Source: Actinomycetota bacterium (GTDB lineage: Bacteria > Actinomycetota > Geothermincolia > Fen-727 > Anoxymicrobiaceae). Taken from it: a DNA stretch of 10,227 bases. Every line of letters starts with the position of its first letter. Position 1 is the stretch's first letter. The stretch spans positions 1 to 10,227 of the forward strand of contig JAENXM010000052.1 of NCBI GenBank assembly GCA_016649525.1, given 5' to 3'. A program made the position numbers and the translations under genes. The notes beneath the pieces were generated by a model that was not told the origin of the DNA, made no database searches, and saw nothing but the letters and a program-made list of their open reading frames with translations. Below, in pieces: positions 1 through 6,725 of the stretch.

Positions 1-428
1 GCGGTCGTCTCAAACCCGACTCCAAGGAAAACGACCCTCTTGTCCGGGCTCCGGTGCGCGATCTCCAGCGCCTCGAGTGGAGAATAAACTACTTCGACCC
101 GTGCCCCCCTGGCCGCAGCGTCGGCCAGCGAACCTTCAGAGCCTGGCACCTTCACCATGTCGCCGAATGTCGCAAGGATGACATCCGGTAACCCGGCGAG
201 CGCTATCGCCCTGTCTATGTCCGCGTCGGAAGTGACACATACCGGACACCCCGGACCCGAGACCAGCTCGATTTGCGGCGCGAGGAGCGGGCGCAGCCCG
301 AACTTTGAGATGGCCATCGTGTGGGTGCCGCAGACCTCCATGAGCTTCGCGCTTTCTCCAAGCTCGTTGACCCTGCGCACGAGACTCCTGACCACGTCGG
401 GAGAGCGGAATTCGTCAAGGTACTTCAT
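1..428 (-). CDS. hypD: Hydrogenase maturation factor HypD, 5' part (C-terminus beyond window)
   Basis: HypD is the [4Fe-4S] scaffold that, with HypC, carries the Fe(CN)2CO unit being built for the [NiFe] active site in the cytoplasm. The 142 visible residues carry family hallmarks: MEVCGTHTMAI with Cys33 (the proposed Fe-ligand cysteine region), SGPGCPVCVT with Cys61 and Cys64, and GVGFETTA at the window edge. The start is ATG at 428-426, inside the 3' end of hypC; the two genes overlap by 14 nt, which suggests translational coupling. The family is usually about 360-380 residues, so well over half the protein lies outside. It is the last visible gene of the minus-strand hydrogenase cluster, and hypE would be a reasonable neighbour further on. 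The assignment is firm from the motifs and the hypC-hypD order. Confidence 0.96.
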   Translation of the reverse strand, partial: MKYLDEFRSPDVVRSLVRRVNELGESAKLMEVCGTHTMAISKFGLRPLLAPQIELVSGPGCPVCVTSDADIDRAIALAGLPDVILATFGDMVKVPGSEGSLADAAARGARVEVVYSPLEALEIAHRSPDKRVVFLGVGFETT

Positions 429-645
429 CTAACCGGGCCAGTTCCTCGAAAAGCTCCATGGTCTTCTTCGCTTCCCGCTCGTCAACGATATCGATGGCGA
501 AGCCCGCGTGGACCAGCACGTAGTCACCGACCTGGACCCCGTCCACGAGCGATACGCTTATCCGCTTCTTAGCCCCGCCCGCCTCGATGACCGCGAGGTC
601 ATTCTCCAGGATCTCTATTACTTCAGCCGGAATCGCAAGACACAT
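415..645 (-). CDS. hypC: Hydrogenase maturation chaperone HypC
   Basis: HypC (76 residues) is the small chaperone that partners HypD during Fe(CN)2CO assembly and then hands the iron to the hydrogenase large-subunit precursor. It begins MCLAIPAEV, giving the essential Cys2 once the initiator Met is removed. It also has the OB-fold signature GDYVLVHAGFAI at residues 40-51, with His46. Length and both motifs are typical of the HypC/HybG/HupF family. ATG at 645-643 is preceded by an AGAGGG ribosome binding site and lies 1 nt after the hypF stop codon; the 3' end overlaps hypD by 14 nt. As only one hypC-type gene is visible, it presumably serves the large subunit encoded upstream in the same cluster. 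Confidence 0.96.
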   Translation of the reverse strand: MCLAIPAEVIEILENDLAVIEAGGAKKRISVSLVDGVQVGDYVLVHAGFAIDIVDEREAKKTMELFEELARLDEVP

Positions 646-646
646 A

Positions 647-2923
647 TCAATCCCTCTGACGTGACGCCCTGCTCGCGGCTATTATCGCCTGGCCCAGCGA
701 GACGCCACCGTCGTTCGTCGGAACCCTGCGGTGGATCAGCGGCGCCAGACCGGCGGCCCTCAAGCCCTCGAGGACCCGCAGTGTCAGAAGCTCGTTCTGG
801 AATACTCCACCGCTCAAGGCGACCCGCTCGATCCCCGTCTCCGAGCTCAACTCCTTGCACGTCTCCACGACCGACCTTGCCATCGTCTCGTGGAACTTAC
901 CCGCAATCATACCCGCATCAACACCGATTTGAACATCCTCGAGCACCTCGCGGAAGAGCTGCCTGGTGTCTATCACCCACGGCTCCCTCGACCTGTCCAG
1001 CATAAAACTGTAATAGTGCCCGGTCTCAACTGCGACCGCCTCCAACTCGCATGCCGCCTGACCGTCGTACTGGGCCTCGGACCGGAGTCCGGCCAGCGCC
1101 GCTGCAACGTCGAACATCCTGCCCGCGCTCGAGGTGAGCGGCGCATTCACCTTGTTCCGCAGCTGGGAGACAAGTGAAGCGCCTTCCTTCTTCTTGATCT
1201 CCATGAGCTCTCTCAAGCGAAGTAGTGCTTCCTCCTCGTCATCGAAGAGCTTGCTCAAGACCCCCATCGCCATCCTGTGTATGCGATAGATGCACGCATC
1301 CGCGCCGGGCATCGGGCACTGATAAAGGTGGGCAAGCCTCTCAAAGCCCCGTTTATCTGAAAGCAGGAACTCGCCTCCCCAGACTGTGCCGTCCTCGCCG
1401 TAGCCTGTACCGTCCCATGCGACCCCGATGACCTTTCCCTCCTCCCGGTTGTCGGCCATACAGCCCACAACGTGTGCGTGATGGTGCTGTACGCCAATCC
1501 TTGGCAGAGGCATTTCCATTGCCATGTGCGTCGTCATGTAATCGGGGTGCAGGTCATAAGCCACCACTTCCGGCTCGAGCGAGAAAAGCCTCTTTACCGC
1601 CTCGAGCGCCTCCTCGAAATGGTCCAGCTCCGCCGGCGACTCCATGTCACCGATGTGCTGGCTAATAAAAGCGTGCTCACCCCGGAGAAGGCAGAAGGTA
1701 TTCTTGAGTTCCGCTCCGAGCGCGAGGACCTGGGGACCTCCCGTGGTCTTCACCCTGATCGGGTAAGGAGCGTACCCCCTCGCCCTCCGGACAGGATACT
1801 CGGCACCGTCAAGCGCGCGCGCCACGGAATCGTCGTAGCGTACCAGGATATCCCTGTCGTGCAGGATTAAGTAGTCCGCTATCCCGCCCAACCTCTCCAG
1901 CGCCTCCTCGTTGTCTTTGGCTATCGGTTCACTGCTGATGTTCCCGCTGGTCATCACTAGCGGGAAATCGACCTCTCTTAGAAGAAGGTGATGCATTGGC
2001 GTGTACGGGAGGAAGATGCCCTGGTGCTTGAGGCCGATAGCCACTTCCCTGGATATGGGCGAGCCTTCCTTTTCAGCGAGGAGCACTATAGGGCTTTTCG
2101 GAGATGAAAGGAGCCTCTCTTCCTCTTCGGTGACCATGCAGTACTCGCTTGCCTCGCTTACGCTGCCCGCCATTACGGCGAGCGGCTTCCCGTAACGGTT
2201 CTTCTTCAAGCGGAGACGCGCCACCGTCTCGCTCGAAGTCGCATCGCATGCCAGTTGAAAGCCGCCCAATCCCTTGATGGCGATTATCTTCCCCTCGCGG
2301 AGCAGCCCCGCGGCCAGTCGTACAGCGTCGCCCTCGATCTCCCGGCCCTTACTGTCGGCTAGCCAGAGGCGAGGGCCACACACGGGGCAGGCATTGGGCT
2401 GGGCATGGAACCTCCTGTCGGCGGGGTCGTGGTATTCCTTCTCGCAGTCGGGGCACATGGTGAACTTCGCCATCGAGGTGTTCGGCCGGTCGTAGGGTGT
2501 GTCCCGGATTATGGTGAAGCGCGGGCCGCAGTTAGTACAGTTGATGAAAGGGTATCTGTAGCGCCTGTCACCGGCGTCGAGGAGTTCATCCAGGCAGTCA
2601 CCGCAAGTCGCGAGGTCAGGCGATATGAGCACTGACCTGTCCTCTCCGCCGGTGCTCGGGATGATCTCGAACGAGGCTGCGGAAAACGGCGCGGCGGTTT
2701 CCACCTGCACCTCTTCTATCACAGCCTGCGGAGGAGCCTCATCCTTGAGGGCCCTCAAGAAAAGGTAAAGCTGGTCGCCGTCCCCCGAGGCGTGGATACG
2801 GACGCCGCCCGGTGTATTCGATACGCTTCCCTTGATGCCGTGTTCATTCGCTATCCGGTAGACAAAGGGACGAAAGCCCACTCCCTGGACTATCCCGCTT
2901 GCCTCAATCTTCAGGTGTCTCAT
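647..2923 (-). CDS. hypF: Carbamoyltransferase HypF
   Basis: HypF converts carbamoyl phosphate and ATP into a carbamoyl adenylate and transfers the carbamoyl group to HypE, the source of the CN ligands of [NiFe] hydrogenases. The 758 residues show the complete family layout. An acylphosphatase-like domain (about 1-90) contains GIVQGVGFRPF with Arg18 and NTPGG with Asn36. A double zinc-finger region has four Cys pairs at 107/110, 129/132, 157/160 and 179/182. A YrdC-like domain (about 195-380) contains KPLAVMAGS. A Kae1-like domain (about 395-750) contains QHHHAH near 479-484, WGGEF near 515-519 and NDGGVSLGQ near 737-745. The gene starts inside the preceding endopeptidase gene (20-nt overlap) without a clear Shine-Dalgarno site, which implies translational coupling. 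Residues 540-552 (GADACIYRIHRMA) differ from the PGGD...EPWR pattern I remember for this stretch; this looks like lineage variation, not damage. Confidence 0.96.
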   Translation of the reverse strand: MRHLKIEASGIVQGVGFRPFVYRIANEHGIKGSVSNTPGGVRIHASGDGDQLYLFLRALKDEAPPQAVIEEVQVETAAPFSAASFEIIPSTGGEDRSVLISPDLATCGDCLDELLDAGDRRYRYPFINCTNCGPRFTIIRDTPYDRPNTSMAKFTMCPDCEKEYHDPADRRFHAQPNACPVCGPRLWLADSKGREIEGDAVRLAAGLLREGKIIAIKGLGGFQLACDATSSETVARLRLKKNRYGKPLAVMAGSVSEASEYCMVTEEEERLLSSPKSPIVLLAEKEGSPISREVAIGLKHQGIFLPYTPMHHLLLREVDFPLVMTSGNISSEPIAKDNEEALERLGGIADYLILHDRDILVRYDDSVARALDGAEYPVRRARGYAPYPIRVKTTGGPQVLALGAELKNTFCLLRGEHAFISQHIGDMESPAELDHFEEALEAVKRLFSLEPEVVAYDLHPDYMTTHMAMEMPLPRIGVQHHHAHVVGCMADNREEGKVIGVAWDGTGYGEDGTVWGGEFLLSDKRGFERLAHLYQCPMPGADACIYRIHRMAMGVLSKLFDDEEEALLRLRELMEIKKKEGASLVSQLRNKVNAPLTSSAGRMFDVAAALAGLRSEAQYDGQAACELEAVAVETGHYYSFMLDRSREPWVIDTRQLFREVLEDVQIGVDAGMIAGKFHETMARSVVETCKELSSETGIERVALSGGVFQNELLTLRVLEGLRAAGLAPLIHRRVPTNDGGVSLGQAIIAASRASRQRD

Positions 2924-3383
2924 CGTAATCGGTCACGCCCAAATCGTCGAGTAACAATTTGTGTACACGCGGGATCGCCTCCAGTACCTCCTGTGATAAC
3001 TCTTCCCCCACCTCAACGTTCTTTACCTGTACCGCCAGGAGCGTTATTTCCCCGGGGCAGCCGTCCAGAAGCCTCGCCGCGGTTATCAGTTCATATATGC
3101 CGAAATCGTGAAGCGATATCGGTTCTATCCCCTTCCGCTTCCTCACCTCGTCCGGCGAGAACCGGAAAATGGTCCCGGGTTCGGCTCCCGCGTCCACCCC
3201 GTCGATGAAGACGACCTTCCGGCGGTTCTCGAGGAAGGGAAGCAGGTCAGCGCAGTAAACGCTTCCCTCGATAAGCTCGACGTTATCGGGGAGCCTTCCC
3301 TCGAGGTATCTGACGGCATGGACCCCTAATCCGTCATCACTCATTATCGGGTTCCCTATACCTATAACCAAGAAATCAGACAT
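2904..3383 (-). CDS. [NiFe]-hydrogenase maturation endopeptidase (HyaD/HybD/HycI family)
   Basis: These proteases remove the C-terminal tail of the large subunit after nickel insertion. The 159-residue protein begins VIGIGNPIMSDDGLGVHAV, the family's N-terminal motif. Asp17 aligns with HybD Glu16, Asp61 or Asp64 (IDGVD) with HybD Asp62, and His92 (SLHDFG) with HybD His93; these are the nickel-sensing metal ligands. Length is normal for the family. It follows the large-subunit gene by 97 nt, so its substrate is presumably the C-terminus encoded just upstream. It overlaps hypF by 20 nt. No clear ribosome binding site precedes ATG 3383; a possible extended -10 box lies about 40 nt upstream. The exact symbol (hyaD, hybD, hupD type) cannot be chosen from sequence alone. 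Confidence 0.93.
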   Translation of the reverse strand: MSDFLVIGIGNPIMSDDGLGVHAVRYLEGRLPDNVELIEGSVYCADLLPFLENRRKVVFIDGVDAGAEPGTIFRFSPDEVRKRKGIEPISLHDFGIYELITAARLLDGCPGEITLLAVQVKNVEVGEELSQEVLEAIPRVHKLLLDDLGVTDYDETPED

Positions 3384-3422
3384 AGCGCTGGTTCAAGCAA
3401 TCGGTCAAAGAGGCACTCGAAC

Positions 3423-3431
3423 ATTGTAGCA
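3423..3431 (-). promoter_or_regulatory. Possible extended -10 promoter ahead of the endopeptidase gene
   Basis: On the minus strand the sequence TGCTACAAT combines a TG-N extension with TACAAT, one base from the TATAAT consensus. There is no recognisable -35 hexamer 16-18 nt upstream. It lies just beyond the GC-rich hairpin at 3448-3473 and would start transcripts about 33 nt before the endopeptidase ATG. Such an internal promoter would let the maturation genes be expressed apart from the large subunit. Short motifs like this arise by chance, so confidence is low. Confidence 0.3.
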
Positions 3432-3447
3432 CCGGCTTGGAAACGCC

Positions 3448-3473
3448 GCGCCCCCGGCGACAGTCGGGGGCGC
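3448..3473. repeat. Perfect 9-bp GC-rich inverted repeat between large subunit and endopeptidase
   Basis: The arms GCGCCCCCG (3448-3456) and CGGGGGCGC (3465-3473) are exact inverted complements with an 8-nt loop. The repeat starts about 9 nt past the large-subunit stop codon. Read on the minus strand, the stem is followed by only a short TTT, so it is not a textbook intrinsic terminator. It may be a partial terminator/attenuator or a 3' mRNA-stabilising stem that sets structural-subunit transcript above the downstream maturation genes. Confidence 0.6.
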
Positions 3474-3482
3474 ACCATCTAT

Positions 3483-5039
3483 CTAGACCACGCGGAATTC
3501 TTTTACGCCGTTATGCTCGGGGTGGATCATATGAACGGCGCAGGCCAAGCACGGGTCGAAGGACCTGACGCAGCGGACGACGTTTATCGGGTTGTCGACG
3601 TCCGGCACCGGAAGCCCGACCAGGGCTGTCTCGATTGGTCCCCTGTTCCCGTCCTTGTCGCGCGGCGAGCCGTTCCAGGTAGTGGGCACCACCGCCTGGT
3701 AGTTGGCTGTCTTCTTGTCCTTGATCTGTATCCAGTGGCCTAGTGCGCCCCTCGGCCCCTCTACGAGTCCGTGTCCGTACGAATCGTCTGGGATTTCCTT
3801 GGCCTTGGGGTCCCAAATAGGCTCACCGGGCTTCAACTGTACCAGCCATTCAGGCATCTCGTCAGCAATGAGCTTGCACTCGATAGCTCGCGCCGCGTGC
3901 CTTGGCATTATCCCGAACTTGACAGGCGGGTTCAGCAGCCCCAGGTCAGTAGCGAGCTTCACCATCATGTCGTGCTTCTTGACAAGCATCCTCGCCAGCG
4001 GCCCTACCTCCATATGATTTCCATCGTATCGCGGGGCCTTGATAAAAGAGTAAGCCTCAGGCTTCTGGATGTCGGGCTCGGTCTTGCCCTCCTTGGGGTT
4101 GAGCCCCTCGCTTGCCTCCGTGTACCAGGAGTACTTCACGGACTCGGTGATCTTCGTTTCGTCCACGCCCTTGACGTCCATGATGTTGTTGTCATAGATG
4201 GCGCCCCTGGGCAGGAACTTCTCCGTCCCGCTCTGGTCCTGGTCGAAGCCGCCGTAAACCAGGTAGTTCCCACCGGAATCACCGGCCGTCATTAACGGCT
4301 GGAACGCCGGGACGCCGGCCAATAGGAGTATGTCAGGGATATAGACGTCGTCAATCCATTTGCGCAGCTCATCGAGGTGCGCACCGAAGGCCGCGATGTT
4401 GGATGAGGTGGGAGGGTTGGTCACACCGCCCGGGATAGTACCCACGAAGGAGGGCATGCGCCCGTAGAAGATGGCCAGCATCTCCTGCCCTTTCTTGCGC
4501 ATCTCCAGTGCCTGCACGTAATGGCTGACCAGTGTCGCTGTTACCTCCGGGTCGCTCAAGTAGTCGGGTGACTCATATCGTGGCAGGAACGGGTAAACAT
4601 CACCCGCCTTCAACATGTTCTCCACCTTGTTCTTCAAGAGCTGCAGCGCAGAGTCGTTCCCCTTGTACTCCGCAACCGCCGTTACATCAACGTAATCGAG
4701 CGCCGTGAGGTGATAAAAGTGCAGGACGTGTGACTGAATGAAGTTCGCGCCCAGACAGAGGTTGCGTATTATCCTCGCGTTTTCCGGGAGATCGACGTGC
4801 GTCGCATCATCCAGGCAGTAGGAGGCCGCGGTTCCGTGTACGAGGGGGCAGACACCGCATATCCGCTCCATTACCTGCTGCGCGTCCCAGGGGTGCCTGT
4901 CCCTGATGAGCATCTCGTACCCGCGGAACATCGTGCCCGATGACCAGGCGTCATTGACTACTCCGCCCTCGACCTCCACGTCAATCCGCAGGTGACCCTC
5001 GATTCTGGTCACCGGATCGATGCTGACCATCTGAGCCAC
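3483..5039 (-). CDS. [NiFe]-hydrogenase large (catalytic) subunit, group-1 type
   Basis: This subunit carries the Ni-Fe(CN)2CO active site for H2 activation. The 518 residues include RIEGHLRI (Glu14), the N-terminal nickel-ligand motif RICGVCPLVH with Cys61 and Cys64, and the C-terminal motif DPCLACAVH with Cys497 and Cys500. The last 15 residues after His503 form the tail expected to be cut off by the adjacent endopeptidase; the tail has the same length and pattern as in periplasmic Desulfovibrio enzymes. The nickel-ligand codons are TGC, so this is not a [NiFeSe] enzyme. The start chosen is GTG 5039, five bases after GGTGAG; ATG 5030 is an alternative. No small subunit lies next to it, which is unusual. 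I infer an uptake (H2-oxidising) group 1 enzyme; the exact subgroup is not resolved. Confidence 0.95.
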   Translation of the reverse strand: MAQMVSIDPVTRIEGHLRIDVEVEGGVVNDAWSSGTMFRGYEMLIRDRHPWDAQQVMERICGVCPLVHGTAASYCLDDATHVDLPENARIIRNLCLGANFIQSHVLHFYHLTALDYVDVTAVAEYKGNDSALQLLKNKVENMLKAGDVYPFLPRYESPDYLSDPEVTATLVSHYVQALEMRKKGQEMLAIFYGRMPSFVGTIPGGVTNPPTSSNIAAFGAHLDELRKWIDDVYIPDILLLAGVPAFQPLMTAGDSGGNYLVYGGFDQDQSGTEKFLPRGAIYDNNIMDVKGVDETKITESVKYSWYTEASEGLNPKEGKTEPDIQKPEAYSFIKAPRYDGNHMEVGPLARMLVKKHDMMVKLATDLGLLNPPVKFGIMPRHAARAIECKLIADEMPEWLVQLKPGEPIWDPKAKEIPDDSYGHGLVEGPRGALGHWIQIKDKKTANYQAVVPTTWNGSPRDKDGNRGPIETALVGLPVPDVDNPINVVRCVRSFDPCLACAVHMIHPEHNGVKEFRVV

Positions 5040-5073
5040 TGTTTCTCACCACTTTCGGATTACTCTCGTGCTT

Positions 5074-5097
5074 CTTGACACAGTCTTACCTGTCAAG
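5074..5097. promoter_or_regulatory. TTGACA-containing dyad upstream of the hydrogenase gene
   Basis: CTTGACA (5074-5080) and TGTCAAG (5091-5097) are exact inverted complements separated by 10 nt. The dyad is centred about 47 nt upstream of the large-subunit GTG. The arm-to-arm spacing (17 nt centre to centre) is near two helical turns, as for a dimeric regulator. Both arms also contain TTGACA, the -35 consensus, but no convincing -10 box follows on either strand. It could be an operator for the hydrogenase operon; no regulator is encoded in the window. Confidence 0.4.
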
Positions 5098-5165
5098 GAT
5101 TGTGACCTGCTATCGTTAAATCCACACAGACCCTGCTTTCATAATAGAATAAAAACCGACAAGGT

Positions 5166-5190
5166 GCCCGCTGGAAAACACTGAGCGGGC
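5166..5190. repeat. 7-bp inverted repeat with 11-nt loop
   Basis: GCCCGCT (5166-5172) pairs exactly with AGCGGGC (5184-5190). A second small stem, GGGC-GAA-GCCC, overlaps its right arm at 5187-5197, so two alternative folds compete. On the minus strand a T5 run follows about 10 nt after the stem (5155-5151), too far for a standard terminator. It lies in the putative leader or promoter region of the hydrogenase gene, about 130 nt before its start. Confidence 0.4.
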
Positions 5191-5231
5191 GAAGCCCATC
5201 TGAAAACAGGGTCAACGCCATCACGCTCACG

Positions 5232-5263
5232 AAAAAACGGCAGAACACCTGTTACCTTGTTCC
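5232..5263 (-). terminator. Possible intrinsic terminator downstream of the desulfurase-like gene
   Basis: On the minus strand GGAACA (5263-5258) can pair with TGTTCT (5247-5242), with one G-T pair and a 10-nt loop. It is followed by GCCG and a run of six T (5237-5232). It lies about 170 nt past the desulfurase-like stop codon and would separate that gene from the hydrogenase operon. The stem is AT-rich and has a 4-nt gap before the T run, so it may be weak. Confidence 0.35.
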
Positions 5264-5431
5264 GGACAATGCGCCTCAAGCCTCCCGTGTTTATCCTGCG
5301 AACAAAAAGGCACCCACCTCAGAAGACATCGTCGTCCTTCTCTTACGACACGCTTCGTCGTGAGTCCATCGCCGGCCGAAATACAATTTGATGGCCCGGA
5401 TACCGTCAAGATCGGTTTTCGGGGCTGGAAG

Positions 5432-6586
5432 TCAGCGGGTGATCTCGGAAAGGCACTCGAGTAGATAATCGACTTCCTCGGCGGTGTTGAGGTAGCTGAA
5501 GCCGACGCGCAGGGCGCCGCTCTCGATAGTCCCTATCGTCTCGTGTGCGGCAGGCGCGCAGTGAAGCCCGGCGCGGCAGGCTATTCCATACTGCTCATCC
5601 AGCATTCTCGCCGCGTCCACGGGCGATAGTCTATCGAACGTCAACGGCACTATGCCCACCCGGTCGCGGGCATCCCTCGGGCCGTAGTCCGTTATTCCTT
5701 GTATCCGCTCAAGCCCCTCGAGCACGCGCTCAAGCAGCTCCACCTCGTGTTCCCGGATGGCCTCGATCCCTTCAGCCGAGACGAACCCGACACCCGCGGC
5801 AAGCCCGGCGATCCCGAAAGCGTTTAGCGTCCCGCTCTCGAGCGCGTCGGGCATCTCCCGCGGCTGCTCGAGCAAGGTCGAATGGCTCCCGGTCCCGCCG
5901 TACATGAGGGGTCTTAAGGTAATCCCTTCCCGTAAAAATATACCGCCGACCCCCTGCGGCCCGAACAGCTCCTTGTGGCCGGTGAATGCCAGGATGTCGA
6001 TGCCTTGAGCATCGATGTCTATCTGGAGGCGGCCCGCCGTCTGCGCAGCGTCCACCAGGATGGGGACGCCTCTTTCATGGGCGATGGCCGATACTTCGGC
6101 CACGGGCATGATCGTCCCGGTAACATTTGAGGCATGGGTCAGGACAATCAGCGCTGTCTCGGGCCTGATCTCCTTTTCTAGCGCAGCCGGGTCGAGTCTC
6201 CCATCGGGCTCGCATTGAACGGTGGAATAAGAGATCCCCGCTGCACGGGCGGCCTCCAGAGGTCTCATGACGGAGTTGTGCTCCATTGAGGAGGTGACGA
6301 CATGGTCCCCCGGCTTAAGCAGACCCAATATCGCGATATTGAGCGATTCCGTCGCATTCTTGGTGAAGGCGATCCGCAGAGGGTCCGGGATTTTGAAAAG
6401 CTCCGCCAGGGCTCCCCTCGTTTCATAGACCATTCTCCCCGTGTCGAGCGCCCGGTTGTGAGCGGAGCGTCCCGCGCTCCCTCCCACCTCGCGCATGAAG
6501 CGGTCCATCTCCCGGTAGACCTGCTCGGGCTTCGGGTACGTGGTGGCAGCGTTATCGAGATATACAGAAGACAAAGCTTTATCCAT
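5432..6586 (-). CDS. Cysteine desulfurase family protein (PLP-dependent class V), probably selenium-linked
   Basis: A 384-residue fold-type I aminotransferase class V enzyme related to NifS/SufS/Csd. It has the N-terminal YLDNAATTYPKP, His103 (MEHNS), Asp179 (VDAAQTAG), the PLP-binding Lys205 in FTGHKELFGPQG, and the persulfide/perselenide-forming Cys343 in CRAGLHCAPAAH. All catalytic residues are present. Such enzymes remove S from cysteine or Se from selenocysteine, leaving it on the active-site Cys. Its divergent position beside DUF3343, selD and yedF suggests it feeds selenium to SelD; that role is inferred. The start is ATG 6586, because the homologous region begins there. The frame is open to ATG 6694, but that upstream stretch looks non-coding. 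No Shine-Dalgarno precedes ATG 6586; an extended -10 box ends 6 nt before it, suggesting a leaderless mRNA. Confidence 0.9.
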   Translation of the reverse strand: MDKALSSVYLDNAATTYPKPEQVYREMDRFMREVGGSAGRSAHNRALDTGRMVYETRGALAELFKIPDPLRIAFTKNATESLNIAILGLLKPGDHVVTSSMEHNSVMRPLEAARAAGISYSTVQCEPDGRLDPAALEKEIRPETALIVLTHASNVTGTIMPVAEVSAIAHERGVPILVDAAQTAGRLQIDIDAQGIDILAFTGHKELFGPQGVGGIFLREGITLRPLMYGGTGSHSTLLEQPREMPDALESGTLNAFGIAGLAAGVGFVSAEGIEAIREHEVELLERVLEGLERIQGITDYGPRDARDRVGIVPLTFDRLSPVDAARMLDEQYGIACRAGLHCAPAAHETIGTIESGALRVGFSYLNTAEEVDYLLECLSEITR

Positions 6587-6592
6587 ACCAAA

Positions 6593-6601
6593 ATCATAAC
6601 A
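6593..6601 (-). promoter_or_regulatory. Extended -10 promoter of the desulfurase-like gene (leaderless)
   Basis: On the minus strand TG-T-TATGAT (6601-6593) fits the extended -10 consensus TGnTATAAT with one mismatch. Only six bases (TTTGGT) separate it from ATG 6586, so the transcript would start at or within a base or two of the A of the start codon. This accords with the missing ribosome binding site. No good -35 hexamer is seen, as is common for extended -10 promoters. Confidence 0.5.
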
Positions 6602-6686
6602 CGCGATCAGCGTTACAAATGAGGCAGTGACCCTATTGGACTCACTTGACGTGAAGGCAGCGCTTGATATTCCCCCTGTTTCGAAG

Positions 6687-6725
6687 GGCAACAATCATTT
6701 AGGATTGTCTTGACATTCGGTTGCC
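6687..6725. promoter_or_regulatory. Nested dyads in the divergent desulfurase/selenium-operon intergenic region
   Basis: ACAATC (6691-6696) and GATTGT (6703-6708) form a perfect 6-bp dyad with a 6-nt centre. GGCAAC (6687-6692) and GTTGCC (6720-6725) form an outer perfect 6-bp dyad. The pair overlaps TTGACA (6710-6715), a candidate -35 element for the plus-strand operon. This is the natural place for an operator controlling both divergent transcripts. The remaining sequence of this 188-bp gap (6587-6774) shows no gene. Confidence 0.35.

Larger units (their letters stand above)
5040..5431. other. 392-bp intergenic region without a recognisable gene
   Basis: This gap separates the 3' end of the desulfurase-like gene from the start of the hydrogenase large subunit, both on the minus strand. 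The position normally held by a hydrogenase small subunit is empty. None of the minus-strand frames shows a small-subunit cysteine motif, a twin-arginine signal or other known protein sequence. It holds a possible intrinsic terminator (5232-5263), a 7-bp inverted repeat (5166-5190) and a TTGACA-containing dyad (5074-5097). A TATTAT at 5146-5141 on the minus strand could be a -10 box, but no good -35 accompanies it. No tRNA T-loop signature (GTTCRA type) was seen on either strand. A 60-codon ORF at 5227-5409 (minus) resembles nothing I recognise. Confidence 0.6.

Noticed and set aside
5227..5409. 60-codon minus-strand ORF with several cysteines.
   Set aside because: No recognisable family, no ribosome binding site seen, and no link in spacing to either neighbour; kept only as an unexplained stretch.
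5040..5431. A tRNA-Sec (selC) gene, often near selA/selB, was sought in the gaps 5040-5431 and 6587-6774.
   Set aside because: No GTTCRA-type T-loop, no TCA anticodon stem-loop and no long acceptor arm were found on either strand; it probably lies outside the window.
5290..5434. The desulfurase-like stop TGA (5434-5432) could be read through as Sec, since about 45 further codons are open in frame.
   Set aside because: The protein ends where the family normally ends, the extension resembles no known domain and carries no redox motif, so this TGA is taken as a true stop.
6587..6694. N-terminal extension of the desulfurase-like protein to ATG 6694.
   Set aside because: The 36 extra residues are unlike the family N-terminus, overlap the dyad-rich promoter region, and a good -10 box lies directly before ATG 6586.
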